The notes under the pieces: model-generated
The model's input: only the letters and a program-made list of their open reading frames with translations
What the model was told of the DNA's origin: nothing
Database searches by the model: none
Made by a program: the position numbers and the translations under genes
Shown: positions 37,262-49,597 of the stretch, piece by piece
Layout of the letters: every line of letters starts with the position of its first letter
Numbering within the stretch: position 1 is the first letter of the stretch
NCBI RefSeq assembly: GCF_000423565.1
Contig: NZ_KE384045.1
Location: 66,145-130,144, forward strand
DNA: 64,000 nucleotides
DNA from: Runella zeae DSM 19591
Lineage (GTDB): Bacteria > Bacteroidota > Bacteroidia > Cytophagales > Spirosomataceae
Direction: 5' to 3'

Positions 37262-38425
37262 ATGAAACTTAAAGCAATTATTCAATTATTGGGGCTTTTT
37301 GCCATACTGGCAATACCCGAAACTGTGAGAAGTCAGCCGCCGCGCGGCCCGTTTGTGATTTCCCCCAAAGTAAACCCTGACAAAACCGTCACGTTTTCGT
37401 ACTTAGCACCAAACGCCAAAACGGTACTGTTGGGCGGTAGTCAGTTCGGACAAGCCGATGTGCCGCTGACCAAAAATGCCGAAGGGGTTTGGTCTGTTAC
37501 GGTTGGCCCCGTCAAACCTGATATTTACCCGTACAGTTTTAAAGTAGATGGCGTGACCGTGATGGATCCTGCTAACGTCGCTTTCTTTCCCAACGAGCGT
37601 TTCAAGGCCAGTCTGGTCGAAATCCCGTCGGATGAACCTGCCATTTATGCACTCAAAAATGTACCGCACGGCTCCATTACGTACGAATATTACCCCTCGG
37701 TCGAAGGCTCAACGGGGACGGTTGTTGTCTATACCCCGGCGGGTTATACCAAAGAAACAGCCAAAAAATACCCGGTGTATTACCTCATCAGCGGCACGAC
37801 CGATACCGAAGAAACCTTCTGGAAAGTGGGAAAAGTGAACTTGATGCTCGACAACATGATTGCGGCGGGCACGGCAAAGCCCATGATTGTGGTGATGCCT
37901 TACGGAAATCCGCTGGCGAAAATTGCTGAGCAAACCGGCAAAGACAAGCCCGCCGATGTCATGAGCCGCGACGGGGAAGATGCCCTGCGCCGAATGAAAC
38001 TGTTTGAAACTGACCTTGTCTCTCACGTCATTCCGTATATCGAAAAGAACTACCGAACTATCAACAACCGCGATAACCGCGCCATTGGCGGCTTCTCGCG
38101 CGGGGGCGGACAGACATTGCGGACGGCGTTCAACAACGTCGATAAGTTTGCGTACGTGTGTAGCTACGCTTCTTACATTGCGCCCGCCGAAATGGACAAA
38201 AGCTTTACGAACATTATTTCCAATCCTGCCAAAACCAACAAAGATTTCAAGCTGCTTTGGTCAGGCATCGGAACCGATGATTTTCTGTACAAAGGCACGG
38301 TCGAGTTTGAAGAGTACCTGAAAACCAAAAAGATAAACTTCAAAAGTTACGTCACCGACGGCGGTCACACGTGGATGAACGTGAAAAAGTACCTCAACGA
38401 GACGTTGCCTGTTTTGTTCAAGTAA
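37262..38425 (+). CDS. CE1-type esterase with N-terminal CBM48-like domain (paralogue 2)
   Basis: A 387-residue exported esterase closely related to the 35038 gene. It has a signal peptide (1-24), an E-set domain (about 30-125) and an alpha/beta-hydrolase. The catalytic Ser is in GGFSRGGGQT, the Asp in GTDDFLY and the His in DGGHTWMNV. Compared with paralogue 1 it has an insertion around residues 215-245 (EQTGKDKPADVMSRDGEDAL) near the substrate cleft, so specificity may differ. It lies 42 bp after the PIN-like gene. Substrate assignment (feruloyl, acetyl or methyl ester) cannot be settled from sequence. Confidence 0.88.
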   Translation: MKLKAIIQLLGLFAILAIPETVRSQPPRGPFVISPKVNPDKTVTFSYLAPNAKTVLLGGSQFGQADVPLTKNAEGVWSVTVGPVKPDIYPYSFKVDGVTVMDPANVAFFPNERFKASLVEIPSDEPAIYALKNVPHGSITYEYYPSVEGSTGTVVVYTPAGYTKETAKKYPVYYLISGTTDTEETFWKVGKVNLMLDNMIAAGTAKPMIVVMPYGNPLAKIAEQTGKDKPADVMSRDGEDALRRMKLFETDLVSHVIPYIEKNYRTINNRDNRAIGGFSRGGGQTLRTAFNNVDKFAYVCSYASYIAPAEMDKSFTNIISNPAKTNKDFKLLWSGIGTDDFLYKGTVEFEEYLKTKKINFKSYVTDGGHTWMNVKKYLNETLPVLFK

Positions 38426-38440
38426 AGCATTTCTATCGAG

Positions 38441-39370
38441 ATGAAAGCAATCCAATGGATTCGGATACTTGCTGGTTTTATACTGTTTGGGAGTGTTTCT
38501 GAAAGCATATTGGCCCAAAAAAGCTCAAAAATCAAGGTTTTGATTGTAGATGGTTTTAGTAACCACGATTGGAAACAAACCACCGCTGTGACCAAATGGA
38601 TACTTGAGCAAAGTGGCAAATTTGCGGTGGATGTTGCTACCGTTCCTGCTGACAGTCTCAGCTTAGAAAGTTGGAACCCGGATTTTGAAAAATATGCGGT
38701 TATCATTCAAAATACCAACAACATCTGGAATCAGAAATTAAGGTGGTCAAAAAGTGCCGAATTAGGTTTAGAAAAATACGTAAAAAACGGCGGTGGACTG
38801 TACATACTTCATTCAGGAAATAATGCTTTTCCCCATTGGGAGGAGTACGACAAAATGATTGGAATGGGGTGGCGGCCTAAAAGTTTTGGGTATGCTTTAA
38901 TGGTAGAGATTAATGAAAATATTAACAGAATTCCCCCTAATGAAGGCGCAGGTACGGGGCACGGAGATAGATTTAATGCCCTTATTACGGTGCTAAACAG
39001 ACATCCTATCAATAAAGATTTTCCGAAACAATGGCAAACGGCCAATACGGAAGTATATCATTATCCTAGAGGTGTTGCCGAAAATATGACGGTACTGTCC
39101 TACGCCTATGATAGTACGGGTACTAAAAAAATGTGGCCTGTAGAATGGGTCGTTAGCTACGGAAAAGGGCGGGTGTATAACTCAAGTATGGGACACTTGT
39201 GGCGGGGAGAAAAATACCCTCCTGCGTACCGCTGTGTTGGTTTTCAAACAACGATGATAAGGGCTGCTGAGTGGTTGGCAACCAAAAAAGTCAGCTATCG
39301 AGTGCCAAGTGATTTTCCGAGTAAAGACACAGTCAGTCTAAAACCAGAAAGCGAATATCCAAGTAACTGA
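38441..39370 (+). CDS. ThuA-like domain protein, exported
   Basis: A 309-residue protein with an N-terminal signal peptide or anchor (about 1-25, IRILAGFILFGSVSESILAQ). A ThuA-like (class I amidotransferase-type) fold follows: VLIVDGFSNHDWKQ, then YAVIIQNTNN, then LEKYVKNGGGLYILHSGNNA, then WVVSYGKGRVYNSSMGHLW. ThuA-like proteins recur in sugar-degradation loci but their biochemical role is unresolved. It lies 15 bp after an esterase gene and 20 bp before the next, so it is part of the same transcript. Confidence 0.85.
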   Translation: MKAIQWIRILAGFILFGSVSESILAQKSSKIKVLIVDGFSNHDWKQTTAVTKWILEQSGKFAVDVATVPADSLSLESWNPDFEKYAVIIQNTNNIWNQKLRWSKSAELGLEKYVKNGGGLYILHSGNNAFPHWEEYDKMIGMGWRPKSFGYALMVEINENINRIPPNEGAGTGHGDRFNALITVLNRHPINKDFPKQWQTANTEVYHYPRGVAENMTVLSYAYDSTGTKKMWPVEWVVSYGKGRVYNSSMGHLWRGEKYPPAYRCVGFQTTMIRAAEWLATKKVSYRVPSDFPSKDTVSLKPESEYPSN

Positions 39371-39375
39371 ATTAG

Positions 39376-41592
<2,217 letters not shown>

Positions 41593-41626
41593 ATAGTTTA
41601 ATATCAGTAGATTAGTTAAAAAATCC

Positions 41627-41770
41627 TTAAACTCCAGCCTTTAGGCTGGGGCGTATTGAAAGCCAGATTCTTTGTTTAGGCTTTAGCCCTGACATTTGAG
41701 GGTAGCTCGAAAGCGTCAACGCTAAAGCCAAAAATGGTTTTTTACCCCAGCCTAAAGGATTGGGGTTTAA
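41627..41770. repeat. Nested inverted-repeat element
   Basis: The outer arms at 41627-41651 and 41745-41770 share TTAAAC.CC and CCTTTAGGCTGGGG with small differences. The left arm contains the perfect palindrome CCAGCC-TTTA-GGCTGG. The inner arms GGCTTTAGC (41679-41687) and GCTAAAGCC (41721-41729) also pair. It is a mobile-type intergenic repeat between two esterase genes and may end transcription or split the operon. Confidence 0.8.
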
Positions 41771-41809
41771 AGAGGCAATGACAAATAATGAGTGACGGAT
41801 TTTCGATAA

Positions 41810-43774
<1,965 letters not shown>

Positions 43775-43980
43775 AATATGGTTTAAAGAATTTAGAGTAG
43801 AAGTTCCCTTCGGCTTCGCGCAGCAAACAATTTTCGGTTGTTGGTATCTGTGCGAAGTCGAAGCCAGATAGGCTAAATATTTCAAGAGTTAAATTATTTA
43901 GCCCAAAATCATAAATAGTGAAAGAGTTTTCAAAACATAATTAGAAGCGAAGATTGGATTGTTTTTAAAGAACCCCAACG
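43775..43980. other. Intergenic with imperfect hairpin
   Basis: A GC-rich stretch (GGCTTCGCGCAG, later CTGTGCGAAGTCGAAGCC, about 43811-43870) forms an imperfect hairpin and may be an eroded repeat or a terminator. No gene and no clear promoter box were seen. Confidence 0.4.
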
Positions 43981-44736
43981 ATGAAAAGAATACAAAAATT
44001 ATTATTTCCATTTTTGTCATTGAGCATTTTGCTCAGTGGACAAACACTTATATACCAAGCCACAGCCCAACCCCCTGGTCAGCAAAGAGCACCTCTGCCA
44101 CCAATACCCATAAAAGGCGACACCACACATACATTAACAAGGCACTTTAAATTGGCTACCAACACTAAAATAGCTCCCTATACCAATGGTTTTATTCATA
44201 GGTGGTGGGTGTTAGAACCAATCAAGAAAGACATAGCAAGAAATAATATCTTCACAGACAATTACTTACGCAGTGAGTTTAAAAGCAATAATTTTTCGGA
44301 AAATTATTTAATGATACCAAAGACTGGTGAAATGGCAAAGGTTGAAAATCAGGCTCTCAACTGGTATGCGCTGGATAGTAAAACCTTTAATTTTAATTTG
44401 TTCAATTTTTCCTATGACATCAATAAACCGAAGTACGGATTACTTTTTTGGTTGATTACCGTCATTGAATGTTCAGAAGAAATACAAAATGTAAGAATGA
44501 CTGCTGGATGTAATTCGGGAGGAATGTTTTGGCTCAATGGTCAAGAAGTACTCATGCTTTCGGGTGACAGAGATATGATAGTTGACAATGTGGCTTCACC
44601 CTTATTAACCCTAAAAAAGGGGAAAAATATTATTCGAGGAGCAGTAATTAATGGCCCAGGTATGGCCAATTTTTGCCTTCGTTTTATTGACGAAAGGGGC
44701 AAACCTGTCAAAAATATCAGTATCAGCAAAGATTAA
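43981..44736 (+). CDS. Exported beta-rich protein, possible carbohydrate-binding role
   Basis: A 251-residue protein with a signal peptide (about 1-29) and a Pro/Gln-rich linker (PPGQQRAPLPPIPIKGD). A compact beta-rich domain follows, containing NGFIHRWWVLEPIKK, AGCNSGGMFWLNGQEVL and LKKGKNIIRGAVINGPG. The GGxxFWLNG...VLxL and KGKNxIRGxVING pattern resembles jelly-roll domains that sit beside glycosidase or esterase domains. No catalytic motif is evident. It lies 26 bp before the GH43/lectin gene. I do not recognise a named family with certainty. Confidence 0.6.
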   Translation: MKRIQKLLFPFLSLSILLSGQTLIYQATAQPPGQQRAPLPPIPIKGDTTHTLTRHFKLATNTKIAPYTNGFIHRWWVLEPIKKDIARNNIFTDNYLRSEFKSNNFSENYLMIPKTGEMAKVENQALNWYALDSKTFNFNLFNFSYDINKPKYGLLFWLITVIECSEEIQNVRMTAGCNSGGMFWLNGQEVLMLSGDRDMIVDNVASPLLTLKKGKNIIRGAVINGPGMANFCLRFIDERGKPVKNISISKD

Positions 44737-44762
44737 AATCTAATCCAAATTTTAACAAAGAA

Positions 44763-46193
44763 ATGAAATGTAAACTAATTGCTTTTTTATCAGTAATACT
44801 TGCAAATACTGTATTAGCCCAAGTGGGCAAACCTTTCATCCATGACCCTTCAACCATTGTAGAATGTGAAGGAAAATTCTACACCTTTGGAACAGGTGGC
44901 GGAGGGTTAATATCAGAAGATGGGTGGACGTGGTTTGGAGGCGGTGTTAGGCCAGGTGGGGGGGCTGCTCCTGATGCCATCAAAATTGGCAATCGCTATC
45001 TGGTGGTCTATGGGGCAACTGGCGGTAGTCCTTCGCACAAAGGTATTATATATACGATGTGGAATAAGACACTTGATCCCAAATCGCCCGACTTTAAGTA
45101 TTCTGAACCCATCATAGTGGCTACTTCTGATGGTTATGAAGAAAACGATGCCATAGACCCTGGTATAATGTTAGACCCTACAACAGGCCGCCTCTGGTTA
45201 GCCTACGGTACTTATTATGGATTCACTCGAATTATAGAACTTGATCCAAAAACAGGAAAACTCAAAGAGGGAAATAAACCTGTAGATGTAGCCATAGTTT
45301 GTGAGGCTGCTGATTTGATATATCGAGATGGTTGGTATTATTTGCTTGCTACCCACGGGAGTTGTTGCGATGGTGCAAACTCAACGTATAATGTAGTAGT
45401 GGGCCGTTCTAAAAAAGTAACTGGGCCTTACTTTGATAATGTAGGTAGAAGCATGATGGAAGGTGGTGGCAAAATGGTGGTGGCTACACGTGGGCGACTC
45501 ATAGGCCCTGGGCATTTTGGACGAATAATTCTTGAAAAAGGTGTTGAAAAAATGTCAATTCATTATGAGGCAGATTTAGATCAGGGCGGTCGCAGTGTAT
45601 TGGGTATCCTTCCCATTGTCTGGAAAGATGGCTGGCCCGTAGCTGGTGAAAAGTTTAAAGAGGGAACTTTTGAAATAGAATCGGTTAGAAGAGGATATGG
45701 TTTAGAACTCGCCGTAGATTTTAGTAGAATGGCTGTTGCCCAGCGAGGCTTTAACCAAACCAATACCGAGCCTATTAAACCAGTACCTGCTCAGGAATTA
45801 GCTGATGTAATCAAAAATTGGCCAACAGGTAACATTAATGTACGCATAGGTGATTACATGCATCGCCCTCACCAACAATGGACCATTACCGATGCGCCTG
45901 ACTCTACTGGTTATTTAGGGGGGCCATATTACAAAATTGTATTAGCAGGTACCGAACGAGCATTATCCGCAACGGCAGATGCTCAGGTAATAACTGTCCC
46001 TACCTTTACAGGGAGTCCAGAACAATTATGGCGAATAGACCAGCTAACTGATGGTACCTACAGAATAATGCCCAAGGTAGTGCCAAATTCGAGCAAAAAA
46101 TTGGCATTGGTATCATCAGGAGATAGCACACCGATGCTTGCCGAATTTGACTTTGATAGTGATAATTCTAAATGGAATTTTAGGGCGCATTAA
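44763..46193 (+). CDS. GH43 glycosidase with C-terminal ricin-like lectin domain
   Basis: A 476-residue exported enzyme with signal peptide (1-19). The propeller has D28 (FIHDPSTIV), D132 (NDAIDPGIM) and E181 (VCEAADLIY), consistent with the arabinanase/arabinofuranosidase branch of GH43. Residues about 350-476 carry two QxW repeats (HQQWTI and EQLWRI), the sign of a ricin-type beta-trefoil or CBM13-like module. That module would anchor the enzyme to xylan or galactose-containing chains. It differs from the other GH43 genes here by architecture. Confidence 0.87.
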   Translation: MKCKLIAFLSVILANTVLAQVGKPFIHDPSTIVECEGKFYTFGTGGGGLISEDGWTWFGGGVRPGGGAAPDAIKIGNRYLVVYGATGGSPSHKGIIYTMWNKTLDPKSPDFKYSEPIIVATSDGYEENDAIDPGIMLDPTTGRLWLAYGTYYGFTRIIELDPKTGKLKEGNKPVDVAIVCEAADLIYRDGWYYLLATHGSCCDGANSTYNVVVGRSKKVTGPYFDNVGRSMMEGGGKMVVATRGRLIGPGHFGRIILEKGVEKMSIHYEADLDQGGRSVLGILPIVWKDGWPVAGEKFKEGTFEIESVRRGYGLELAVDFSRMAVAQRGFNQTNTEPIKPVPAQELADVIKNWPTGNINVRIGDYMHRPHQQWTITDAPDSTGYLGGPYYKIVLAGTERALSATADAQVITVPTFTGSPEQLWRIDQLTDGTYRIMPKVVPNSSKKLALVSSGDSTPMLAEFDFDSDNSKWNFRAH

Positions 46194-46271
46194 TTGTACT
46201 TTATAGTGCTGATAAGCAAATTTATAACCGTTTTTTTAATAAATGTTTCACTCAACCCCCCAATTAATCCA

Positions 46272-46607
46272 ATGAAAACCTTATTCTTTTCTCTGATTCT
46301 GTCGATTGCTAGCTTCGTCGCGATGGCACAAAACCCACTTGACGGCAACTGGAAAGGCAGCCGCGAAACGCCCAACGGCACGTTTGAAGTAAACTATACC
46401 TTCAAAGTAGAAGGCGACAAGTTAACAGGAACGTGGAAAACACAATTTGGCGAGGCCAAAATTGAAGAAGGCAAAGTAGAGGGCAAAAAAATCTCCTATT
46501 CCATTTCGTTCAACGACCGTAAAATGAGCTACACTGGCGAACTGGTTTCTGAAAAAGAACTGGTTGTAAAAAGCGAACGTGGCGAGATGAAGCTTGCCAA
46601 GCAGTAA
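46272..46607 (+). CDS. Small exported lipocalin-like protein
   Basis: A 111-residue protein starting at the ATG at 46272 (MKTLFFSLILSIASFVAMAQ, cleavage after residue 20); a frame open to 46194 adds 26 unlikely residues. The mature part is a short beta-rich chain (DGNWKGSRETPNG; LTGTWKTQFGEAKIEEGKVE) resembling small lipocalin-like domains found beside Bacteroidota glycosidases. Function is unknown; a ligand-binding or chaperone role is conceivable. It is followed by a strong hairpin, so it is likely the last gene of its transcript. Confidence 0.7.
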   Translation: MKTLFFSLILSIASFVAMAQNPLDGNWKGSRETPNGTFEVNYTFKVEGDKLTGTWKTQFGEAKIEEGKVEGKKISYSISFNDRKMSYTGELVSEKELVVKSERGEMKLAKQ

Positions 46608-46613
46608 AGAAAG

Positions 46614-46655
46614 GGTACCATTTAATTACCTGTTTTTCCGTGATTAAATGGTACC
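46614..46655 (+). terminator. Hairpin after the lipocalin-like gene
   Basis: GGTACCATTTAAT (46614-46626) pairs perfectly with ATTAAATGGTACC (46643-46655), followed by TCTTTATTC. It probably ends the upstream transcript. The xylanase gene starts 30 bp later. Confidence 0.65.
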
Positions 46656-46684
46656 TCTTTATTCATAACTAACCTAATAATCCA

Positions 46685-47785
46685 ATGATTTTTAAGAAAA
46701 ATAGGAGGGCTGTAAGTACGGCCATTTTGATAATGGGAGCTATCTCTGGGTTTTCCCAATCTATTCCGTCCTTGAAAGATGCTTTTAAAAATGATTTTGG
46801 CATCGGGACAGCACTGAACAATAGCCAAATTGAGGAGCGCGACCCTGCCCTGACGCAATTCATTGTAAGTCAGTTTAACATGGCCACCCCCGAAAACGTC
46901 ATGAAATCGGCCCTGATTCATCCCAAATGGGATACTTATGATTTTGTAGTGCCCGACAAATTGGTGGAATTTGGTAAGAAATATAACATCAAAATCAACG
47001 GCCACACCCTGATTTGGCACAGTCAGTTACCGTCGTTCATTCGGGGTATTCACAGCAAAGACTCTATTCAAACGTTTTTTAATGACCATATCAAAACCGT
47101 GGCAAGTCGCTACAAAGACAATATCTTTTCGTGGGATGTGGTCAATGAAGCATTAAATGAAGATGGTACTTTGCGCAAAACGGTTTTCCTTGATTATTTG
47201 GGCGAAGGATACATCGCCGAAGCCTTCCGTCTTACGCAGCAAGCCGCTCCTAATGTCGAATTGTATTACAATGATTACAACAACGAACAACCCGCCAAAC
47301 GCGCGGGCTGCATCAATCTCATCAAGAAAATACAGGCTTCGGGTGCCCGTATCGACGGTGTGGGTATTCAGGGTCACTGGCATGTGGGTAAGGTGCCGTT
47401 TAAGGACATCGAAGAAAGTATTTTGCAGTATGCGGCGCTGGGCCTAAAAGTGATGTTTACCGAGCTTGATATTGAAGTGCTGCCGCGCAATTTTCAAGGT
47501 GCCGACGTCAATCAACGAATGGCGAGTAATCCTGCCATGAATCCTTATACAGCGGGCTTGCCTGATGACGTTCAACAGCAATTAGCGGCTGATTATGAAG
47601 CACTTTTTAAGTTATTTCTCAAACACAAAGACAAAGTAACCCGTGTGACATTTTGGGGAGTAAACGATGGAAACAGCTGGCTGAATGGCTGGCCTGTACG
47701 CGGCCGTACTAATTACCCGCTGCTCTTTGACCGTAACAATCAACCCAAACCCGCTTTTTATAAAGTGATTGGATTGAAAAAATAG
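46685..47785 (+). CDS. GH10 endo-1,4-beta-xylanase
   Basis: A 366-residue enzyme with an N-terminal signal sequence (about 1-24). It is a complete GH10 barrel: acid/base E155 (WDVVNEALNEDG) and nucleophile E260 (FTELDIEVL) are in place, as are the substrate-contact HTLIWHSQLP (about 107-116) and WGVNDGNSWL near the C-terminus. It retains configuration and cuts the xylan backbone, tolerating side chains better than GH11. It is the only clear backbone enzyme in the locus, and it anchors the assignment of the locus to xylan. Confidence 0.95.
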   Translation: MIFKKNRRAVSTAILIMGAISGFSQSIPSLKDAFKNDFGIGTALNNSQIEERDPALTQFIVSQFNMATPENVMKSALIHPKWDTYDFVVPDKLVEFGKKYNIKINGHTLIWHSQLPSFIRGIHSKDSIQTFFNDHIKTVASRYKDNIFSWDVVNEALNEDGTLRKTVFLDYLGEGYIAEAFRLTQQAAPNVELYYNDYNNEQPAKRAGCINLIKKIQASGARIDGVGIQGHWHVGKVPFKDIEESILQYAALGLKVMFTELDIEVLPRNFQGADVNQRMASNPAMNPYTAGLPDDVQQQLAADYEALFKLFLKHKDKVTRVTFWGVNDGNSWLNGWPVRGRTNYPLLFDRNNQPKPAFYKVIGLKK

Positions 47786-47816
47786 GAGGAGACTTTGTGA
47801 TTTTATTGATATTTTA

Positions 47817-47902
47817 TTGGATTAATAAACAAATAAATTACTTTTGGAGTGAGCGTACGGCGCTCCTCTTTTTTAGTACAAAATGTGTCTTTTTGACACA
47901 AA
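47817..47902 (+). promoter_or_regulatory. GH51 promoter, overlapping terminator and locus operator (copy 3)
   Basis: TTG (47817-47819), a 19-bp gap and TACTTTTG (47839-47846) form a consensus promoter. Directly after, GAGCG (47851-47855) and CGCTC (47861-47865) form a small hairpin with a T6 tract (47869-47874), which should end the xylanase transcript. The dyad AATGTGT-N7-ACACAAA (47882-47902) lies downstream of the expected start, a position suited to a repressor. Confidence 0.65.
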
Positions 47903-47941
47903 GCTTTTGGAATGATTTTGTCAAACTAACTTATTGATTCA

Positions 47942-49480
47942 GTGAAAAAAAGATTGTTATCAGCGATGCTCGTTTGTGGAGCCTTGGCGGTGTCGGCTCA
48001 GACAAAAGTTACGTTAAATACTGATTTGGCTAAAACTCAAATCAGTAAGCATATCTATGGGCACTTTGCGGAGCATTTGGGAAAATGTATTTATGGAGGG
48101 ATGTACGTGGGCGAAGGAAATACCAAGATACCCAATACCGCAGGTGTACGTAATGATGTAATTCAGGCACTTAGAGACCTGAAAGTTCCCAATTTACGCT
48201 GGCCCGGAGGCTGTTTTGCAGATGCCTATCAATGGAAAGATGGTATTGGTCCCAAGGCTAACCGCCCCAAAATGGTCAATATATGGTGGGGAGGCGTGAC
48301 AGAAGATAATAGTTTTGGTACGCATGATTTTTTGGATATGTGCGAGCGGATAGGAGCAGAGCCTTACCTAGCAGGCAATGTAGGTAGTGGTACTGTGAAA
48401 GATTTGGCCGATTGGGTGACATATGTCAATCACCCTGCGGGTAGTCCTATGTCAGAATTGAGGAAAAAAAATGGCCGCGAAATGCCTTGGAATGTGAAAT
48501 TGTGGGGTGTTGGCAATGAAGCTTGGGGCTGCGGAGGCAATATGACTGCTGAATACTACTCAAATATTTACCGTCAGTATGCTACGTTTATGTCGGACCA
48601 TAAAGATGCCAAACTTTACAAAATAGCTTCGGGTGCGAGCGACGGCCAATATGACTGGACCGAAACATTGATGAAAAACATCCCTCACCACATGATGCAG
48701 GGAGTGGCATTGCACCATTATTCGGTGTTGAGTTGGGGAGATAAGGGCCCTTCGGTAAGTTTTAGCGAAGCTCAATATTTCAAGACCATGGATGAAGCTT
48801 GGAAAATGGATGAGTTTATCAAAGGGCATAGTACAATCATGGATAAATATGACCCCGCCAAAAAAGTAGCTTTGATTGTAGATGAGTGGGGTGGTTGGTA
48901 CAATGTGGAAGAAGGAACCAATCCAGGGTTTTTGTATCAGCAAAATACCATGCGCGATGCCATGATAGCGGGTCTTACACTCAATATTTTCAACAATCAT
49001 GCAGATAGAGTGAAAGGTGCCAATCTTGCCCAGATTGTGAATGTATTACAGGCGGTGATTTTGACCAATGAAGAAAAAATGCTGCTGACTCCTACGTATC
49101 ATGTCATGAAAATGTACAACGTACACCAAGACGCAAAGTTGATTCCGATTGACATTGAAGCGCCTTCTTATGAGTTTAATGGCAAAAAACTAACCGCAGT
49201 GTCAGTGTCGGCCTCCAAAGACGCCCAAAATGCGGTCAATATTTCGTTAACCAATATTGATTATTCCAAAGCGCACGAGGTGACTATCAACTTACGAGGC
49301 GAAGACTTTTCAAAAGTATCGGGGCAAATTTTGGCTTCTTCCAAAATCAGCGACCACAATACATTTGACCAACCCAACAAAGTAAGTATCAAAGATTTTT
49401 CGGGCGCAAAACTCGAAAAAGGTGTGCTAAAACTGACTCTACCAGCCTATTCGGTGGTGGTATTGAAAGTGATAAAATGA
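47942..49480 (+). CDS. GH51 alpha-L-arabinofuranosidase
   Basis: A 512-residue exported enzyme starting at GTG (47942), with signal peptide (residues 1-19). It is a (beta/alpha)8 barrel with acid/base E193 (WGVGNEAWG) and nucleophile E315 (IVDEWGGWY), plus a C-terminal beta sandwich (about 400-512). It retains configuration and removes alpha-L-arabinofuranosyl groups from arabinoxylan or arabinan. It is the last gene of the xylan locus and has its own promoter and dyad. A 14-bp bidirectional hairpin follows. Confidence 0.93.
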   Translation: MKKRLLSAMLVCGALAVSAQTKVTLNTDLAKTQISKHIYGHFAEHLGKCIYGGMYVGEGNTKIPNTAGVRNDVIQALRDLKVPNLRWPGGCFADAYQWKDGIGPKANRPKMVNIWWGGVTEDNSFGTHDFLDMCERIGAEPYLAGNVGSGTVKDLADWVTYVNHPAGSPMSELRKKNGREMPWNVKLWGVGNEAWGCGGNMTAEYYSNIYRQYATFMSDHKDAKLYKIASGASDGQYDWTETLMKNIPHHMMQGVALHHYSVLSWGDKGPSVSFSEAQYFKTMDEAWKMDEFIKGHSTIMDKYDPAKKVALIVDEWGGWYNVEEGTNPGFLYQQNTMRDAMIAGLTLNIFNNHADRVKGANLAQIVNVLQAVILTNEEKMLLTPTYHVMKMYNVHQDAKLIPIDIEAPSYEFNGKKLTAVSVSASKDAQNAVNISLTNIDYSKAHEVTINLRGEDFSKVSGQILASSKISDHNTFDQPNKVSIKDFSGAKLEKGVLKLTLPAYSVVVLKVIK

Positions 49481-49533
49481 GAAGAATAGGGCGCAATGTG
49501 CTTAATTAGAAGCATTTGATAAATATATCATGA

Positions 49534-49570
49534 CTAAAAAGGCTGTGTATAGGTTGCACAGCCTTTTTAG
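49534..49570. terminator. Bidirectional terminator
   Basis: CTAAAAAGGCTGTG (49534-49547) pairs perfectly with CACAGCCTTTTTAG (49557-49570), with A/T tracts on both sides of a GC core. It serves the GH51 gene from the left and the PepSY gene from the right, and marks the boundary between the xylan and iron loci. Confidence 0.85.
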
Positions 49571-49597
49571 CGTTATGAAATACAACAAACAAACCCA

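Noticed and set aside
38441-39370. ThuA-like protein as a trehalose-utilisation enzyme
   Set aside because: No trehalose genes are nearby; the fold is broad and recurs in many sugar loci, so only the domain is named.
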